Part shown: positions 1 through 8,157 of the stretch, piece by piece
Position numbering within the stretch: the stretch's first letter is position 1
How the letters are laid out: each line of letters begins with the position of its first letter
DNA from: DTKD01 sp050948905
GTDB lineage: Bacteria > Armatimonadota > UBA5829
DNA length: 64,000 nucleotides
Direction of reading: 5' to 3'
Assembly (NCBI GenBank): GCA_050948905.1
Contig: JBMNES010000001.1
Coordinates: 930,001 to 994,000 of the forward strand
Notes under the pieces: model-generated
Databases searched by the model: none
Told to the model about the DNA's origin: nothing
Seen by the model: the letters and a program-made list of their open reading frames with translations, nothing else
Made by a program: the position numbers and the translations under genes

Positions 1-450
1 ATTCGAGTGACATTTTCTTCGTCGATAGTCAGTTCATTTGGCGGCGAGTATACCCTCCTTCAAGGCACGGAGAGCAGCCTGCTAATGAGAGAGGACCGCG
101 GCTGGATGATCAAAGAGGCCGACTCGCCGTTGATCGGATGGGAGCCTTATGCCCGCAAGGAGCCGATTTTCGAAGAGACCGGAATCTGCATGCTGGCCGA
201 CGCAAGCAAGATATTGGCAGCCGGCGGGGAACCGGATAAGGATTCCCCTAAGGAACAGACGAAGGACGTAACTTCTGAGCCGCTTTATGTTGCTTTAGAG
301 AGCTTCACGCGCAACATCAGAGAGGATTCCAAGCCTGCGGCCGGAGCGCTTGAAGGACTTCAGGCAGCGGTTACCGTAATTAAAGCAAATGAGGCTATTA
401 TGTCTGGCAGCAAAGTGGCCTTTACTCCAGATATGTTCGAATTGAAGTAG
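1..450 (+). CDS. Gfo/Idh/MocA-family oxidoreductase, C-terminal part (5' truncated)
   Basis: Only the last 150 codons lie in the window; the frame is open from base 1, so the GTG at 7 is probably internal. The segment begins with a beta-rich stretch (VTFSSSIVSSFGGEYTLLQG) in which a strand leads to a substrate-domain loop, followed by a Trp-rich GW/GWEP region and a helix ending in ITVIKANEAIMSG-like text (AAVTVIKANEAIMSGSKVAF). This is the usual C-terminal end of Gfo/Idh/MocA sugar dehydrogenases, where the last helix packs on the active site. The next gene, 27 bases downstream, belongs to the same family, so the two probably form one operon for NAD(P)-dependent oxidation of a sugar or cyclitol. 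The substrate cannot be told. Cofactor domain not visible. Confidence 0.75.
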   Translation: MRVTFSSSIVSSFGGEYTLLQGTESSLLMREDRGWMIKEADSPLIGWEPYARKEPIFEETGICMLADASKILAAGGEPDKDSPKEQTKDVTSEPLYVALESFTRNIREDSKPAAGALEGLQAAVTVIKANEAIMSGSKVAFTPDMFELK

Positions 451-477
451 TCAATCTATAAAGGAGCGCAAACCAAA

Positions 478-1836
478 GTGGACAAAAAACAGGAAAAGAC
501 AGGGCTGAGTCGGCGCGAATTCATTAAAGCCGCCGGCTTGACAGCGGCCGGGGTTATGGCAAGCTCGCTGGTCGGCAGCTCAGCGATAGCCGCCCCTGCT
601 ACAAAGACAACTATGGCGCATCCGAGAGTGATCGGTGCGAACGATCGAATCAACTACGCTCATATCGGCGTCGGCGGAATGGGCGGAGGCCACGTCAACA
701 CCATTAAGGGTCTGGCTGGGGATATGAACCTGCAGCAGGTCGCGGTGTGCGACGTCTGGGCCAAAAAGAGAGACTGGGCACAGAAAACCACAGGCTGTGA
801 CTCGGCTCAAGTTTATACCGACTATCGCAAGCTGCTTGAAAACAAAGATATTGATGTGGTCGTAATAGCCACTCCGGACCACTGGCACGCACCGATCGCC
901 ATTGCTGCGATGCAGGCGGGCAAGCATGTGTATTGCGAAAAGCCGATGACTCACAAACTTGATGAGGCGTTTGCGATGCACAAGACTGCCAAGGAGACCG
1001 GTTGTCTGGTGCAGGTCGGAAGCCAGGGCTGCACGGATACCAAGTGGCATGTGGCTGGCAAGGCCGTCAAGGATGGAAAGATCGGCACGGCTCTTTGGGC
1101 GCAGGGTGGCTACTGCCGCAACAATCCACATGGTGAGTGGAACTATACCATCGACCCCGAAATGACCCCGGACACCTGCGACTGGAAGATGTGGCTTGGC
1201 AGCGCTCCGAACATTCCGTTCAGCCCAGAGCGCTTCTTCCGCTGGAGAAAATATTGGGACTACGGCAATGGCATCATCGGCGACCTTTGGCCGCACAGGC
1301 TGCACCCGTTGATGATCGCTATGAATATGGGCCCGGACCCGGCCTCAGTTCAGTTCCCGAGAAGAGTTGTCTGTTTGGGAGCCAATATACTCGATACTGA
1401 CAGCAACCCTGACGATCCGCAGCATCCGTATGGCGCAAAGCGTGACGTCGCTGACACCACCCAGATGATTGCTGAGTTCCCTGGTGGGACTATGATCTAT
1501 CTGGCGGGCGCGACCACCAACGAGCGTGGAGTCGAGGATATGATCCGCGGCAACAAGGCGACTCTGTATTTCGGCGGCGGCAAGGTTACTGTGGAACCGC
1601 AGCGACCGTATGTTGACGAAGTCGAGCAGGAAGACCTTGAAGTCGTTGGGCCGGGCGAAAGCACGGTCGAGCATCACAAGAACCTGATCAAGTGCATCCG
1701 CGAAGGCGGCGTGCCGAATGCGAACATCGATCTGGGCCTTGCTGTTCAGACCATCGTCTCGATGGCGGAACTCTCCTACAGACAGAACAAGATGGCACTG
1801 TTTGATCCGGACAAGAAGGTGCTCCTCAAGAGCTAA
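478..1836 (+). CDS. Tat-exported Gfo/Idh/MocA-family oxidoreductase
   Basis: The 452-residue protein starts with GTG at 478 after an AAGGAG ribosome site. Residues 11-40 form a twin-arginine signal (SRREFIKAAGLTAAG), so it is probably exported folded with its cofactor. The Rossmann fold follows with GVGGMG at 64-69, and the family dinucleotide/catalytic motif EKP is at 154-156. The C-terminal half is the alpha/beta substrate domain with the Trp-rich DWKMWLG loop seen in Tat-exported members from Planctomycetes-type genomes. The family oxidises or epimerises sugars with NAD(P) or catalyses glycoside cleavage by transient oxidation; the specific substrate is unknown. It is the second family member in a row. 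A repeat mosaic begins just after the stop. Confidence 0.88.
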   Translation: MDKKQEKTGLSRREFIKAAGLTAAGVMASSLVGSSAIAAPATKTTMAHPRVIGANDRINYAHIGVGGMGGGHVNTIKGLAGDMNLQQVAVCDVWAKKRDWAQKTTGCDSAQVYTDYRKLLENKDIDVVVIATPDHWHAPIAIAAMQAGKHVYCEKPMTHKLDEAFAMHKTAKETGCLVQVGSQGCTDTKWHVAGKAVKDGKIGTALWAQGGYCRNNPHGEWNYTIDPEMTPDTCDWKMWLGSAPNIPFSPERFFRWRKYWDYGNGIIGDLWPHRLHPLMIAMNMGPDPASVQFPRRVVCLGANILDTDSNPDDPQHPYGAKRDVADTTQMIAEFPGGTMIYLAGATTNERGVEDMIRGNKATLYFGGGKVTVEPQRPYVDEVEQEDLEVVGPGESTVEHHKNLIKCIREGGVPNANIDLGLAVQTIVSMAELSYRQNKMALFDPDKKVLLKS

Positions 1837-2281
1837 GTAGAATCTAGTAACACTGAATGGTGTAAAAAACAGATGGGCGGCGATCTCCGAATCGCCGCCC
1901 TTTAGTTATGATATGGCCGGGACAGAGGCCGGCCACTACATTTTGCCCTAAACTATGTCATCCTGCGCGAAGTCGCAGGATCTATACTGCGTGTGAAATT
2001 ACAGGTGTTTATGCTGAATCCGAACCAATAAACACGACCTCGGCTGCGGCATTCTTAAGTATCTATAATTCAGACGCCCGCATTCTGTTATTATCTCATC
2101 ATATATATGACTACCTATGTGCACTTAAACCTAAAAAGCGCAAACGCCTATGTCATCCCCCGCAATCAATGAAGACAAAGAATATAGTTTTCTGGCGATG
2201 AGGAAGGATGTACACTAGGCGATAGCGTAGAAGAATGTAAGCTTGGCACGTCAAGTCCAATTAATGAAGAGAGAGGGCAAT
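1837..2281. repeat. Intergenic repeat mosaic 1 (CTCCGA hairpin, GGCCGG hairpin, GTCAT palindrome)
   Basis: This 445-base gap has no convincing gene. It holds a perfect 10-bp stem with loop CTCCGA at 1875-1900, a GGCCGG...CCGGCC hairpin at 1911-1945, and a GTCAT-CCTGCG-CGAAGT-CGCAGGAT palindrome at about 1958-1982. All three recur elsewhere in the window. The first hairpin may end transcription of the oxidoreductase gene, as it is followed by TTTAGTT. From about 2000 to 2240 the sequence is AT-richer and featureless to me, apart from being the leader of the lipoprotein gene. Confidence 0.8.
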
Positions 2282-4501
2282 ATGAACAGAATCACTTTGA
2301 GTCTTATGACTGGACTGCTGCTAGCTACATTAGTCCTGACAGGATGTGGCGGCGGCGGTGGTGGCGCAAATGGAATTGCAGGAGGATCAGGCGTCGAAAT
2401 CACGGTGCTACCTGATACATACTACACTGGTACCTCCAGCACACCGCTTGGAATATCCAAAGCATCTGGCAGCAACTCTGAGCACCAGATTGTAGCCAAA
2501 CTGGATACAGGCGCGAAAATTGAGGCTTTCGACTTCGAAACTGGGGACAAGCTCGGTGAAACAAATGTTGGAAACGATGGCAAGGGTATATTGAGGCTAC
2601 CCTCCGGCAAAACGGTTTTAATAATTGTGACTGGCAAGAGAAACGGCAAGCCTTATCGTTTGTCGACGATAATTCCTTCGGTTAACAAGTCTGGAGAATG
2701 TTACGTAGGTCCAGCGGAAACATTAGCTGCGGAAGCGATCGCACAAAAGCATTACAGGCAAACCCCTATAGATGATTCCACCTGGGAGAGTGTGCTCGAG
2801 GCCGCTCAGGATTTGTTGGAGCAGGTGGAGACCCCTGATATTTCTATCGGCGGCGGATTGATTACTGACGCGGCATTCGGCACTCCAGGAAGCATTGATC
2901 AGGCCGGCGAAAGCATCATCAATGAGGTTCCCGACGAAATCGATTCTTCATTGATAAAAGCAAAAAATATTGTGCGCAGGATCAATGAGACTGCCACGCC
3001 TCTACAGGATATTCTCCACCAGGAGTATCTGGGAATCAATGACATAGCGTTTGCAACGTACCAAGGTATTGAGGCTGCGGGCTTAGGCGATACCTTCAAC
3101 AAATACCAACTGCTTGGCGACAGGCTTAGCCAGATGATGATCCCGTTGCTGGACGAAGGTTTTTACTTCAACGGCGATTATGACGTGACCCTGGACGAGC
3201 TTGAGGTAGGTAAGAAGTATAAGCTTGCTGAGGGAGAATGGTCGTATGAGGTCACGGAGATCCCAGGTGGCGTTGCTGGCAAAGTTACAGTCATCAAAGA
3301 AAACGGCCCCAACGAAGTATTGACCGTAGTCGCGAGAGAAGTTGGAAAACTTTGGGAGGTTAAGCAGACATCTTCGTCTGATTCGAATTTGAACTACACG
3401 ATCACTATGTCTTTAGATAATGACGGTGATCCGGAAAACTTTACAATATCCCTGAAAGACAAGGATATTACCACTGCTGTTACTTTTAACGGCTCAATCA
3501 ATACCGTTAAGAACGGCTCGGCTGTAACTACTACTTTTGCTGGAAGTCTTACCTCCAAGGAAGTCAATGTTACACAGGCAAAGGCCACTATTTATCAAGA
3601 TAAACATAAAGTCAACAGGGTTGTAATACAGAATCTTCAGGCAAGCTACCAGGCAGGCTCACTTAAAGCGACCATACGCGGGCAGATGGCAGCAGATATT
3701 GAGTCGAAGGAAGCTGCTTCCGGCTCGTATACTTGGGAGGAATATCGCCCCACTTCTATTGATGTCAGCGAACTGAAAATTGAGGTCACCGCAGATGGTA
3801 AAACATCCAGCTTCAATCTCTCAGGAAAAATTGACGTCGTTAACTTCCAACGAGGGAACGAATGGTATACCTCTGTTATAAGTAGCCCGACGAACATAGA
3901 AGCGCTGTCGTTCTCGGCGTCACTTGACAACGATAGTGTCAAAGTAGAGGGCACACTGGAAGCCTCTGCTGAGTTGAGGACAGTCGGCAGTGTGCAGAGA
4001 GTATTCCCGACTCGGTTCGTGCTGTCTAATTGCAAATATATACGTAAAGGCAAAACGAGCCTAAACGGCACATTCACTGGCGAGTGGGAAAACCCCGGTT
4101 ACGATAAGAGTTCAGGGTATCCGGAAGGCACAATCGATGTGGACGCGACATTAAAGCGAGCCGGTTATGACGATCTCGCCGTCAAGTTGAAGCTTGACGC
4201 TGATGGCTCCGGAGGTGTTGTTCTCACAGTGACTAAGCTGGGATGGTCAGATATCTACTTCGCGGGATCTGGTGCGGCTACGTGGTCTGCTGGCACCAGC
4301 GCGATCAACACAGCAACGCTCACTCTTGAGAGCAACAATGGAGTGACTATAGACTTCACAGATAAGAATATGAACGGCTCTGTCAAAGTCGGTGGTGTGG
4401 AGAAAGGCACCATCAGCAAAGACGAGTTTGGTGCCAAAGTAGATTTCCCGAACGGAACTACGACAGACACTATATACTTGATAGGGAATCCTGCTCCTTA
4501 G
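2282..4501 (+). CDS. Large secreted lipoprotein of unknown function
   Basis: I choose ATG 2282, not the earlier ATG at 2243, because it follows a purine-rich GAGAGAGGG site and begins directly with a lipoprotein signal (MNRITLSLMTGLLLATLVLTGC, shown here only as landmark; lipobox LTGC, Cys at about residue 22). The mature protein opens with a glycine run. Residues 30-130 look like a small beta-sandwich. A helical segment spans about 140-300. The remaining 400 residues are strongly beta, with repeated patterns of the type L-x-A-T-I/V alternating with Gly-Asn turns, as in surface or barrel-associated proteins. I do not recognise a family. A barrel-like protein follows, so the pair may form an envelope complex. 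A strong hairpin sits right after the stop. Confidence 0.7.
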   Translation: MNRITLSLMTGLLLATLVLTGCGGGGGGANGIAGGSGVEITVLPDTYYTGTSSTPLGISKASGSNSEHQIVAKLDTGAKIEAFDFETGDKLGETNVGNDGKGILRLPSGKTVLIIVTGKRNGKPYRLSTIIPSVNKSGECYVGPAETLAAEAIAQKHYRQTPIDDSTWESVLEAAQDLLEQVETPDISIGGGLITDAAFGTPGSIDQAGESIINEVPDEIDSSLIKAKNIVRRINETATPLQDILHQEYLGINDIAFATYQGIEAAGLGDTFNKYQLLGDRLSQMMIPLLDEGFYFNGDYDVTLDELEVGKKYKLAEGEWSYEVTEIPGGVAGKVTVIKENGPNEVLTVVAREVGKLWEVKQTSSSDSNLNYTITMSLDNDGDPENFTISLKDKDITTAVTFNGSINTVKNGSAVTTTFAGSLTSKEVNVTQAKATIYQDKHKVNRVVIQNLQASYQAGSLKATIRGQMAADIESKEAASGSYTWEEYRPTSIDVSELKIEVTADGKTSSFNLSGKIDVVNFQRGNEWYTSVISSPTNIEALSFSASLDNDSVKVEGTLEASAELRTVGSVQRVFPTRFVLSNCKYIRKGKTSLNGTFTGEWENPGYDKSSGYPEGTIDVDATLKRAGYDDLAVKLKLDADGSGGVVLTVTKLGWSDIYFAGSGAATWSAGTSAINTATLTLESNNGVTIDFTDKNMNGSVKVGGVEKGTISKDEFGAKVDFPNGTTTDTIYLIGNPAP

Positions 4502-4524
4502 ACCAGGTATCTATCTTACTGCGC

Positions 4525-4555
4525 ATGGAACCTTCAGTGAATCTGGAGGTTCCAT
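4525..4555. terminator. Strong hairpin after the lipoprotein gene
   Basis: Two 13-base arms (ATGGAACCTTCAG at 4525-4537 and CTGGAGGTTCCAT at 4543-4555) pair with one T-G wobble around a 5-base loop. There is no long T-run, so it may be a weak terminator, an mRNA-stabilising element or an attenuator before the next gene. It also contains the first ATG of the following reading frame, which argues against that ATG being the start. Confidence 0.6.
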
Positions 4556-4581
4556 CTATTATCGGAAGCGATTTGAATATT

Positions 4582-5709
4582 GTGATTTATCGCGTAATCT
4601 GGACTTCTCTCATTTTTGCGTTTTTGGTTAATCATTGCCAGGCTGAGAAAATCCCTCTGCCTCCCACTTTTATCACACAAGACATTATCGCGGCAAGCGC
4701 AATTTCACATAATCCCTCGCGCTTCGAAATAGATGCTGGGGGGTGCGTTGGAGGCTTCAACAACATTCGGTCTATATGGTCGTTGGCTTCAAAGGATCAA
4801 TCACCCATAAGAGTTGATTCTGACAGGCCATATGCTCGGCTGAGATTCGGCCAGTGGGCGAGATTATCCAACAAGAATTGGTTTGTGGCGATAGGATCGG
4901 GATTCAGAGACGAGTACGATGGTAACCAGGACGCAGCCCAGCTATATGTCGACCTCCGCACGAGATTGCGCAGCCAGGACGATTATGCTCCGATAGCCAG
5001 TGACCTGCACGTGGCGGCAAGTTGGTATGGTGTCGGCAAACAAATTGATTTTAAGATGGGGGCTATCGACACAAGCACCCAGGTAATGGCTCGCTATTTG
5101 CGAATGACGGATTTGCTGGCTCGGGATCTGGAGGGGTCGCTTACCACGGAGGAATTCTCGGGAAACATACGTATTCTCTCGTCTGATTACTCTGATCGAG
5201 TTTTCGGATCTGGATGGGCGCTGGATTTCAGATCAACTTTTAAGGCAAATAATACCTGGGAAGGATTGGTTGCTGTTGAAGGTCTGTTGGGCTGTGCCAA
5301 ATGGGAAAACCTCGCGGATCGGAATTTGTACTTGCGGTCGGCTTATGTTTTTACAGATCCCGATGGATTCTACCGAGACGCGGGCGGATTATCCGGCACC
5401 ACACAAAAACGAAATTTGACGCTTGATATCAATCGCCATTGTCGATTTGAGCTAATGCGTAAATCAAAAACAGTGTATTTGTTGGGTGGTATGTCGTGGC
5501 AAGAGGGCTATGATTCGGTGCCGGACTTCGGGGTAGCGGTAAAGAAGTATAAGTCGATAACACCATACACCCGCGTTTATCCCACCGAAAACCGAGTCGA
5601 GCTTGGAGCCACGGGGCGAGGCTGGCATTTGGCGTTCTCAGGCGACAGTTGGCTGTTTGCATCGCCAAAAAATGCTACGGTAGACTTGTCTGCGGCGCTG
5701 GTATGGTAG
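4582..5709 (+). CDS. Exported barrel-like protein of unknown function
   Basis: The open frame begins at ATG 4525, but that codon lies inside a stable hairpin. GTG 4582 instead gives a normal Sec signal (MIYRVIWTSLIFAFLVNHCQA then EKIPLP), so I use it; no strong ribosome site supports either. The mature chain of about 350 residues alternates polar and hydrophobic residues, is rich in Tyr, Trp, Arg and Gly, has many short RLRFG/YVDLRTRLR-like strands and ends in a terminal Trp (LSAALVW). An aromatic last residue and this strand pattern are typical of outer-membrane beta-barrels, but I see no named family. It follows the large lipoprotein and may be its membrane partner. Confidence 0.6.
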   Translation: MIYRVIWTSLIFAFLVNHCQAEKIPLPPTFITQDIIAASAISHNPSRFEIDAGGCVGGFNNIRSIWSLASKDQSPIRVDSDRPYARLRFGQWARLSNKNWFVAIGSGFRDEYDGNQDAAQLYVDLRTRLRSQDDYAPIASDLHVAASWYGVGKQIDFKMGAIDTSTQVMARYLRMTDLLARDLEGSLTTEEFSGNIRILSSDYSDRVFGSGWALDFRSTFKANNTWEGLVAVEGLLGCAKWENLADRNLYLRSAYVFTDPDGFYRDAGGLSGTTQKRNLTLDINRHCRFELMRKSKTVYLLGGMSWQEGYDSVPDFGVAVKKYKSITPYTRVYPTENRVELGATGRGWHLAFSGDSWLFASPKNATVDLSAALVW

Positions 5710-5924
5710 ATGGCGAATTAACACATCCGTCAGTCAGCGACACCCGATAACCTCCTGCGAAAGTTAGCGAGTGGCAGCGTCAAAATATAGATGGGCGGCG
5801 ATCTCCGAATCGCCGCCCTTTATTTATGATATGGCCGGGACAGAGACCAGCCACTACATTTTGGCCTCAGTTATGAAATGGCCGGGACAGAGGCCGGCCA
5901 CCACATTTCCAACTACCCCGCCGT
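5710..5924. repeat. Intergenic repeat mosaic 2
   Basis: The gap between convergent genes holds one CTCCGA-loop hairpin (5794-5819) and two copies of the GGCCGG hairpin followed by CCACTACATTT or CCACCACATTT (about 5828-5862 and 5876-5909). The first GGCCGG copy has a degenerate right arm (ACCAGCC), the second is intact. The order CTCCGA hairpin then GGCCGG hairpin, with the same TTTA-TTATGATATGG junction, is the same as at 1875-1945, so the two were copied as a unit. Confidence 0.85.
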
Positions 5925-6962
5925 TTACCTCACCTTATGCTTAGTAGTAAGATTCGTTGTAAGATCCAGCCAGACGTTATCCCACTTTATGGAAATATCA
6001 TCGGGCGAACTGGAAATGGTAGTCTTCTGGTAAGGCTTCAGGTCGATTACGCTCGATCCCGCTGTTCCCGAAAGGCCGATCGGACTGAGGTTCTCAATTT
6101 CTACACCCCCCGCAGCCTTCTTCGCAACGACGCTGGCGACCAGCAAATCGGTCAGCAAATCAGCGCGACCCCACAGCATTCCGTTAAACCACGCCGCCGT
6201 CCTCCTGGCCTTGATCGCGTTCATCACGCCCTTATTCGTTCGCTCAGTCACCAAAAGCAGCGTCACAGGAGACGTATCCGGCGCCCTGTTTCCATGCACA
6301 TCGGAGTTGGCGAAGATAGCCAGGTTATTTTTGAGAGCGAAATCGACTGCATGCGGATACCACCAGGTACCGTGGTCTTCGATCGTATTCCAGCCCTTGC
6401 CCACAACTCCGTTCTTATATTCGATCCCCTGGATAATTCCCTGTTCAACTCCCCAGAGCACACACTCGCGATATCCGACGTGCGGGTGAGGGTAGATGAC
6501 CAGCCCTCCTGCGTCGGCTATTTTTTTCAGTTCATCGCGATAATACGCCTTCGCCTCGCCTGGATTCTCCGCCCAGTAGTGGGCATCACGGATCGGCAAA
6601 TCCGCAGGAACATTAAGCACAACCAGATGTTCCTTGCCTGCAACACCCGACTCATAGCCTGTGATTACGATCATCCCGAGCTGTTCGCCGACATATTTCG
6701 CTACTCGGCAGCCCCCCATTTTACCGTGATCGGTCACCGCTATGGCGTCGTAACCCCATCGGTAGGACTCCTCAACACGCTCTCTGGTGTTGAGCTTGCC
6801 GTCGGAGTGCGTCGTATGCATGTGGAAGTCCCCTGTGATGACCTCATAAGGCCCCACCTTTGGAAAATCATGTCTAATAGGCGCGTTGGCACCACAGCAC
6901 GACACACCCGCCAGCATAGTAATAAAAAGCATAATAACCACCAAACCAATTTGCTTTCTCAC
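5925..6962 (-). CDS. Exported PHP-domain phosphoesterase
   Basis: The start GTG at 6962 lies eight bases after a perfect AAGGAGG; the longer frame to 7046 lacks this. The 345-residue product starts with a signal peptide (RKQIGLVVIMLFITMLAGVSC), possibly a lipoprotein signal though the box is atypical. It then shows the PHP metal motif DFHMHTTHSDG (about residues 45-55), the AVTDHG motif about 30 residues later, YPHPHVGY and ANSDVHG. These supply the His/Asp ligands of the trinuclear metal site found in PHP phosphoesterases. An exported PHP enzyme would hydrolyse phosphate esters outside the cytoplasm. It is divergent from the aminopeptidase gene. Confidence 0.8.
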   Translation of the reverse strand: MRKQIGLVVIMLFITMLAGVSCCGANAPIRHDFPKVGPYEVITGDFHMHTTHSDGKLNTRERVEESYRWGYDAIAVTDHGKMGGCRVAKYVGEQLGMIVITGYESGVAGKEHLVVLNVPADLPIRDAHYWAENPGEAKAYYRDELKKIADAGGLVIYPHPHVGYRECVLWGVEQGIIQGIEYKNGVVGKGWNTIEDHGTWWYPHAVDFALKNNLAIFANSDVHGNRAPDTSPVTLLLVTERTNKGVMNAIKARRTAAWFNGMLWGRADLLTDLLVASVVAKKAAGGVEIENLSPIGLSGTAGSSVIDLKPYQKTTISSSPDDISIKWDNVWLDLTTNLTTKHKVR

Positions 6963-7006
6963 AGCAAACCCCTCCTTAACCATTTCTTCTACGACAAAGC
7001 CAGGCC

Positions 7007-7038
7007 ATCCTTCTGTTGAGCTATTCAGAAGGATTTTT
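7007..7038 (+). terminator. Terminator-like hairpin upstream of the aminopeptidase gene
   Basis: Perfect 9-bp arms ATCCTTCTG (7007-7015) and CAGAAGGAT (7026-7034) are followed by five T on the plus strand. This has the form of an intrinsic terminator, yet it lies in the leader between two divergent genes, 40 bases before the plus-strand start codon. It may be an attenuator of the aminopeptidase gene. Confidence 0.5.
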
Positions 7039-7077
7039 GAGATCACTTGCGAATGTAATGCTGTAACGGAGGTAGCG

Positions 7078-7857
7078 ATGAGAGCATTTATTTTATGCGA
7101 CTACGAAGGCACAACCGGGGTAGTGGCCTGGGACGAAGAAGAAGCTGCTTTAGGGGCAGAGTCTATGGCTGGGGATGTTAACGCAACCATCGAAGGGCTG
7201 CGGCAGGGAGGATTCACGGAGTTTGTCGTGCGGGATTATCACGATCACGGCAAGACCATCCATCCGGCCTCACTTGATCCTCAGGCGACGTTGATTCGGG
7301 GCAAATCGACCCCATATCCCTATGGACTTAGCTCCGATTTCGACGCGATGTGCTTTATCGGCGCGCACTCGATGGCGGGCACAGCCAACGGGGTTATGTG
7401 TCATACTATGAACGGTCAGGTCCACGCCATCCACATCAACGGCATCAAGATCGGGGAAATCGGCGGATATGCCTATTTGACCAGTTCTTTTGGAGTGCCG
7501 CTGATTCTGGTGAGCGGGGATAAAGCTGCTTGTGACGAGGCTGTCGCGCTGATCGGCGATGTGGAAGTGGCCCCAACCAAGTTCGGTTTGACACGCAACT
7601 GCGCAGAGGTGCTGCATCCCACGGTATCCAGAAAGGGCATTACAGAGGCTGCCTACCGCGCAGCAAAACGTGTTAAGGAGTTCCCACTGATAACCACAGA
7701 CCTGCCGTGCCACGTCGATGTCACATATCACAACCCCGACACCGCCGACCGGGTCTTTGACACCGCCGGTGGGGAAAGAATAGATGGATGCACGGTGCGA
7801 ATTACGGCAAACACCATTTACGATGCATTTAAGAGATTCGAGCGCGGGTTCCAGTGA
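7078..7857 (+). CDS. M55-family D-aminopeptidase (DppA-like)
   Basis: The ATG at 7078 follows ACGGAGGTAGCG and opens the family's conserved start (RAFILCDYEG). The 259-residue length fits DppA. The zinc ligands of the Bacillus D-aminopeptidase are recognisable: Asp8 and Glu10 in CDYEG, His in the RDYHDHG segment (55/57), His97 in FIGAHSMAG and Glu127 in IGEIGG. The family forms a self-compartmentalised decamer that cleaves D-Ala-D-Ala and similar dipeptides from cell-wall turnover. There is no signal peptide, so it is cytoplasmic. No peptide transporter is adjacent, unlike the Bacillus dpp operon. Upstream frame to 6886 is an unselected extension. Confidence 0.9.
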   Translation: MRAFILCDYEGTTGVVAWDEEEAALGAESMAGDVNATIEGLRQGGFTEFVVRDYHDHGKTIHPASLDPQATLIRGKSTPYPYGLSSDFDAMCFIGAHSMAGTANGVMCHTMNGQVHAIHINGIKIGEIGGYAYLTSSFGVPLILVSGDKAACDEAVALIGDVEVAPTKFGLTRNCAEVLHPTVSRKGITEAAYRAAKRVKEFPLITTDLPCHVDVTYHNPDTADRVFDTAGGERIDGCTVRITANTIYDAFKRFERGFQ

Positions 7858-8122
7858 GATAGGTTTGTGACTGCGTTCAGAGAAAACGCGAAAACCCGAA
7901 AGAGGCGAAAGTCAGAAAATAATGGAAAGCGCTGCGTTGATGGATCGAACTTCCAACATCTGACCTCGGACATCGAAAAAAGCAGATTTCTCACTGCGTT
8001 CGAAATGACAGGGAGGGTGTCCGAAATGACAGGGAGGGTGTTCGAAATGACGGGGAGGAAGTTCGAAATGACAGGGAGCGTGTTTGAAATGACAGGGAAT
8101 CGCATTGCGTGAGCAGGTTTGG
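7858..8122. repeat. Intergenic repeat mosaic 3 with 21-bp tandem array
   Basis: Reading left to right: a CGCGAAAACCCGAAAG-type stretch (about 7880-7925), a CCAACATCTGACCTCGGACATCG stretch broken over 7950-7974, then the AAAAAGCAGATTTCTCAC...GAAATGAC element (7974-8010). From its right edge five units beginning CGAAATGAC (last one TGAAATGAC) start at 8001, 8022, 8043, 8064 and 8085, an exact 21-bp period. Both strands are open across the array because 21 is a multiple of three, giving heptapeptide-repeat frames that I do not regard as genes. Confidence 0.88.
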
Positions 8123-8149
8123 GGCCCGGATCAGACGATCCGGGCCTTT
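8123..8149. terminator. Bidirectional terminator between convergent genes
   Basis: Perfect 10-bp arms GGCCCGGATC and GATCCGGGCC around AGAC, followed by TTT on the plus strand. It sits between the converging aminopeptidase and kinase-like genes, just before the stop of the latter. Confidence 0.7.
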
Positions 8150-8157
8150 GAATTGCT

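Noticed and set aside
1908..2201. Frame of 97 codons downstream of the oxidoreductase
   Set aside because: Starts inside a dispersed GGCCGG hairpin repeat and has no protein-like composition or ribosome site.
5937..7019. Long plus-strand frame of 360 codons opposite the PHP gene
   Set aside because: It is antisense to a protein with clear PHP motifs and shows Arg/His-rich shadow composition.
7818..8112. Open frames on both strands with heptapeptide repeats (VISNTLP-like and EMTGRVF-like)
   Set aside because: They arise because a 21-bp non-coding repeat is a multiple of three; no ribosome site, and the same repeat elsewhere has periods of 22-24 that break the frame.
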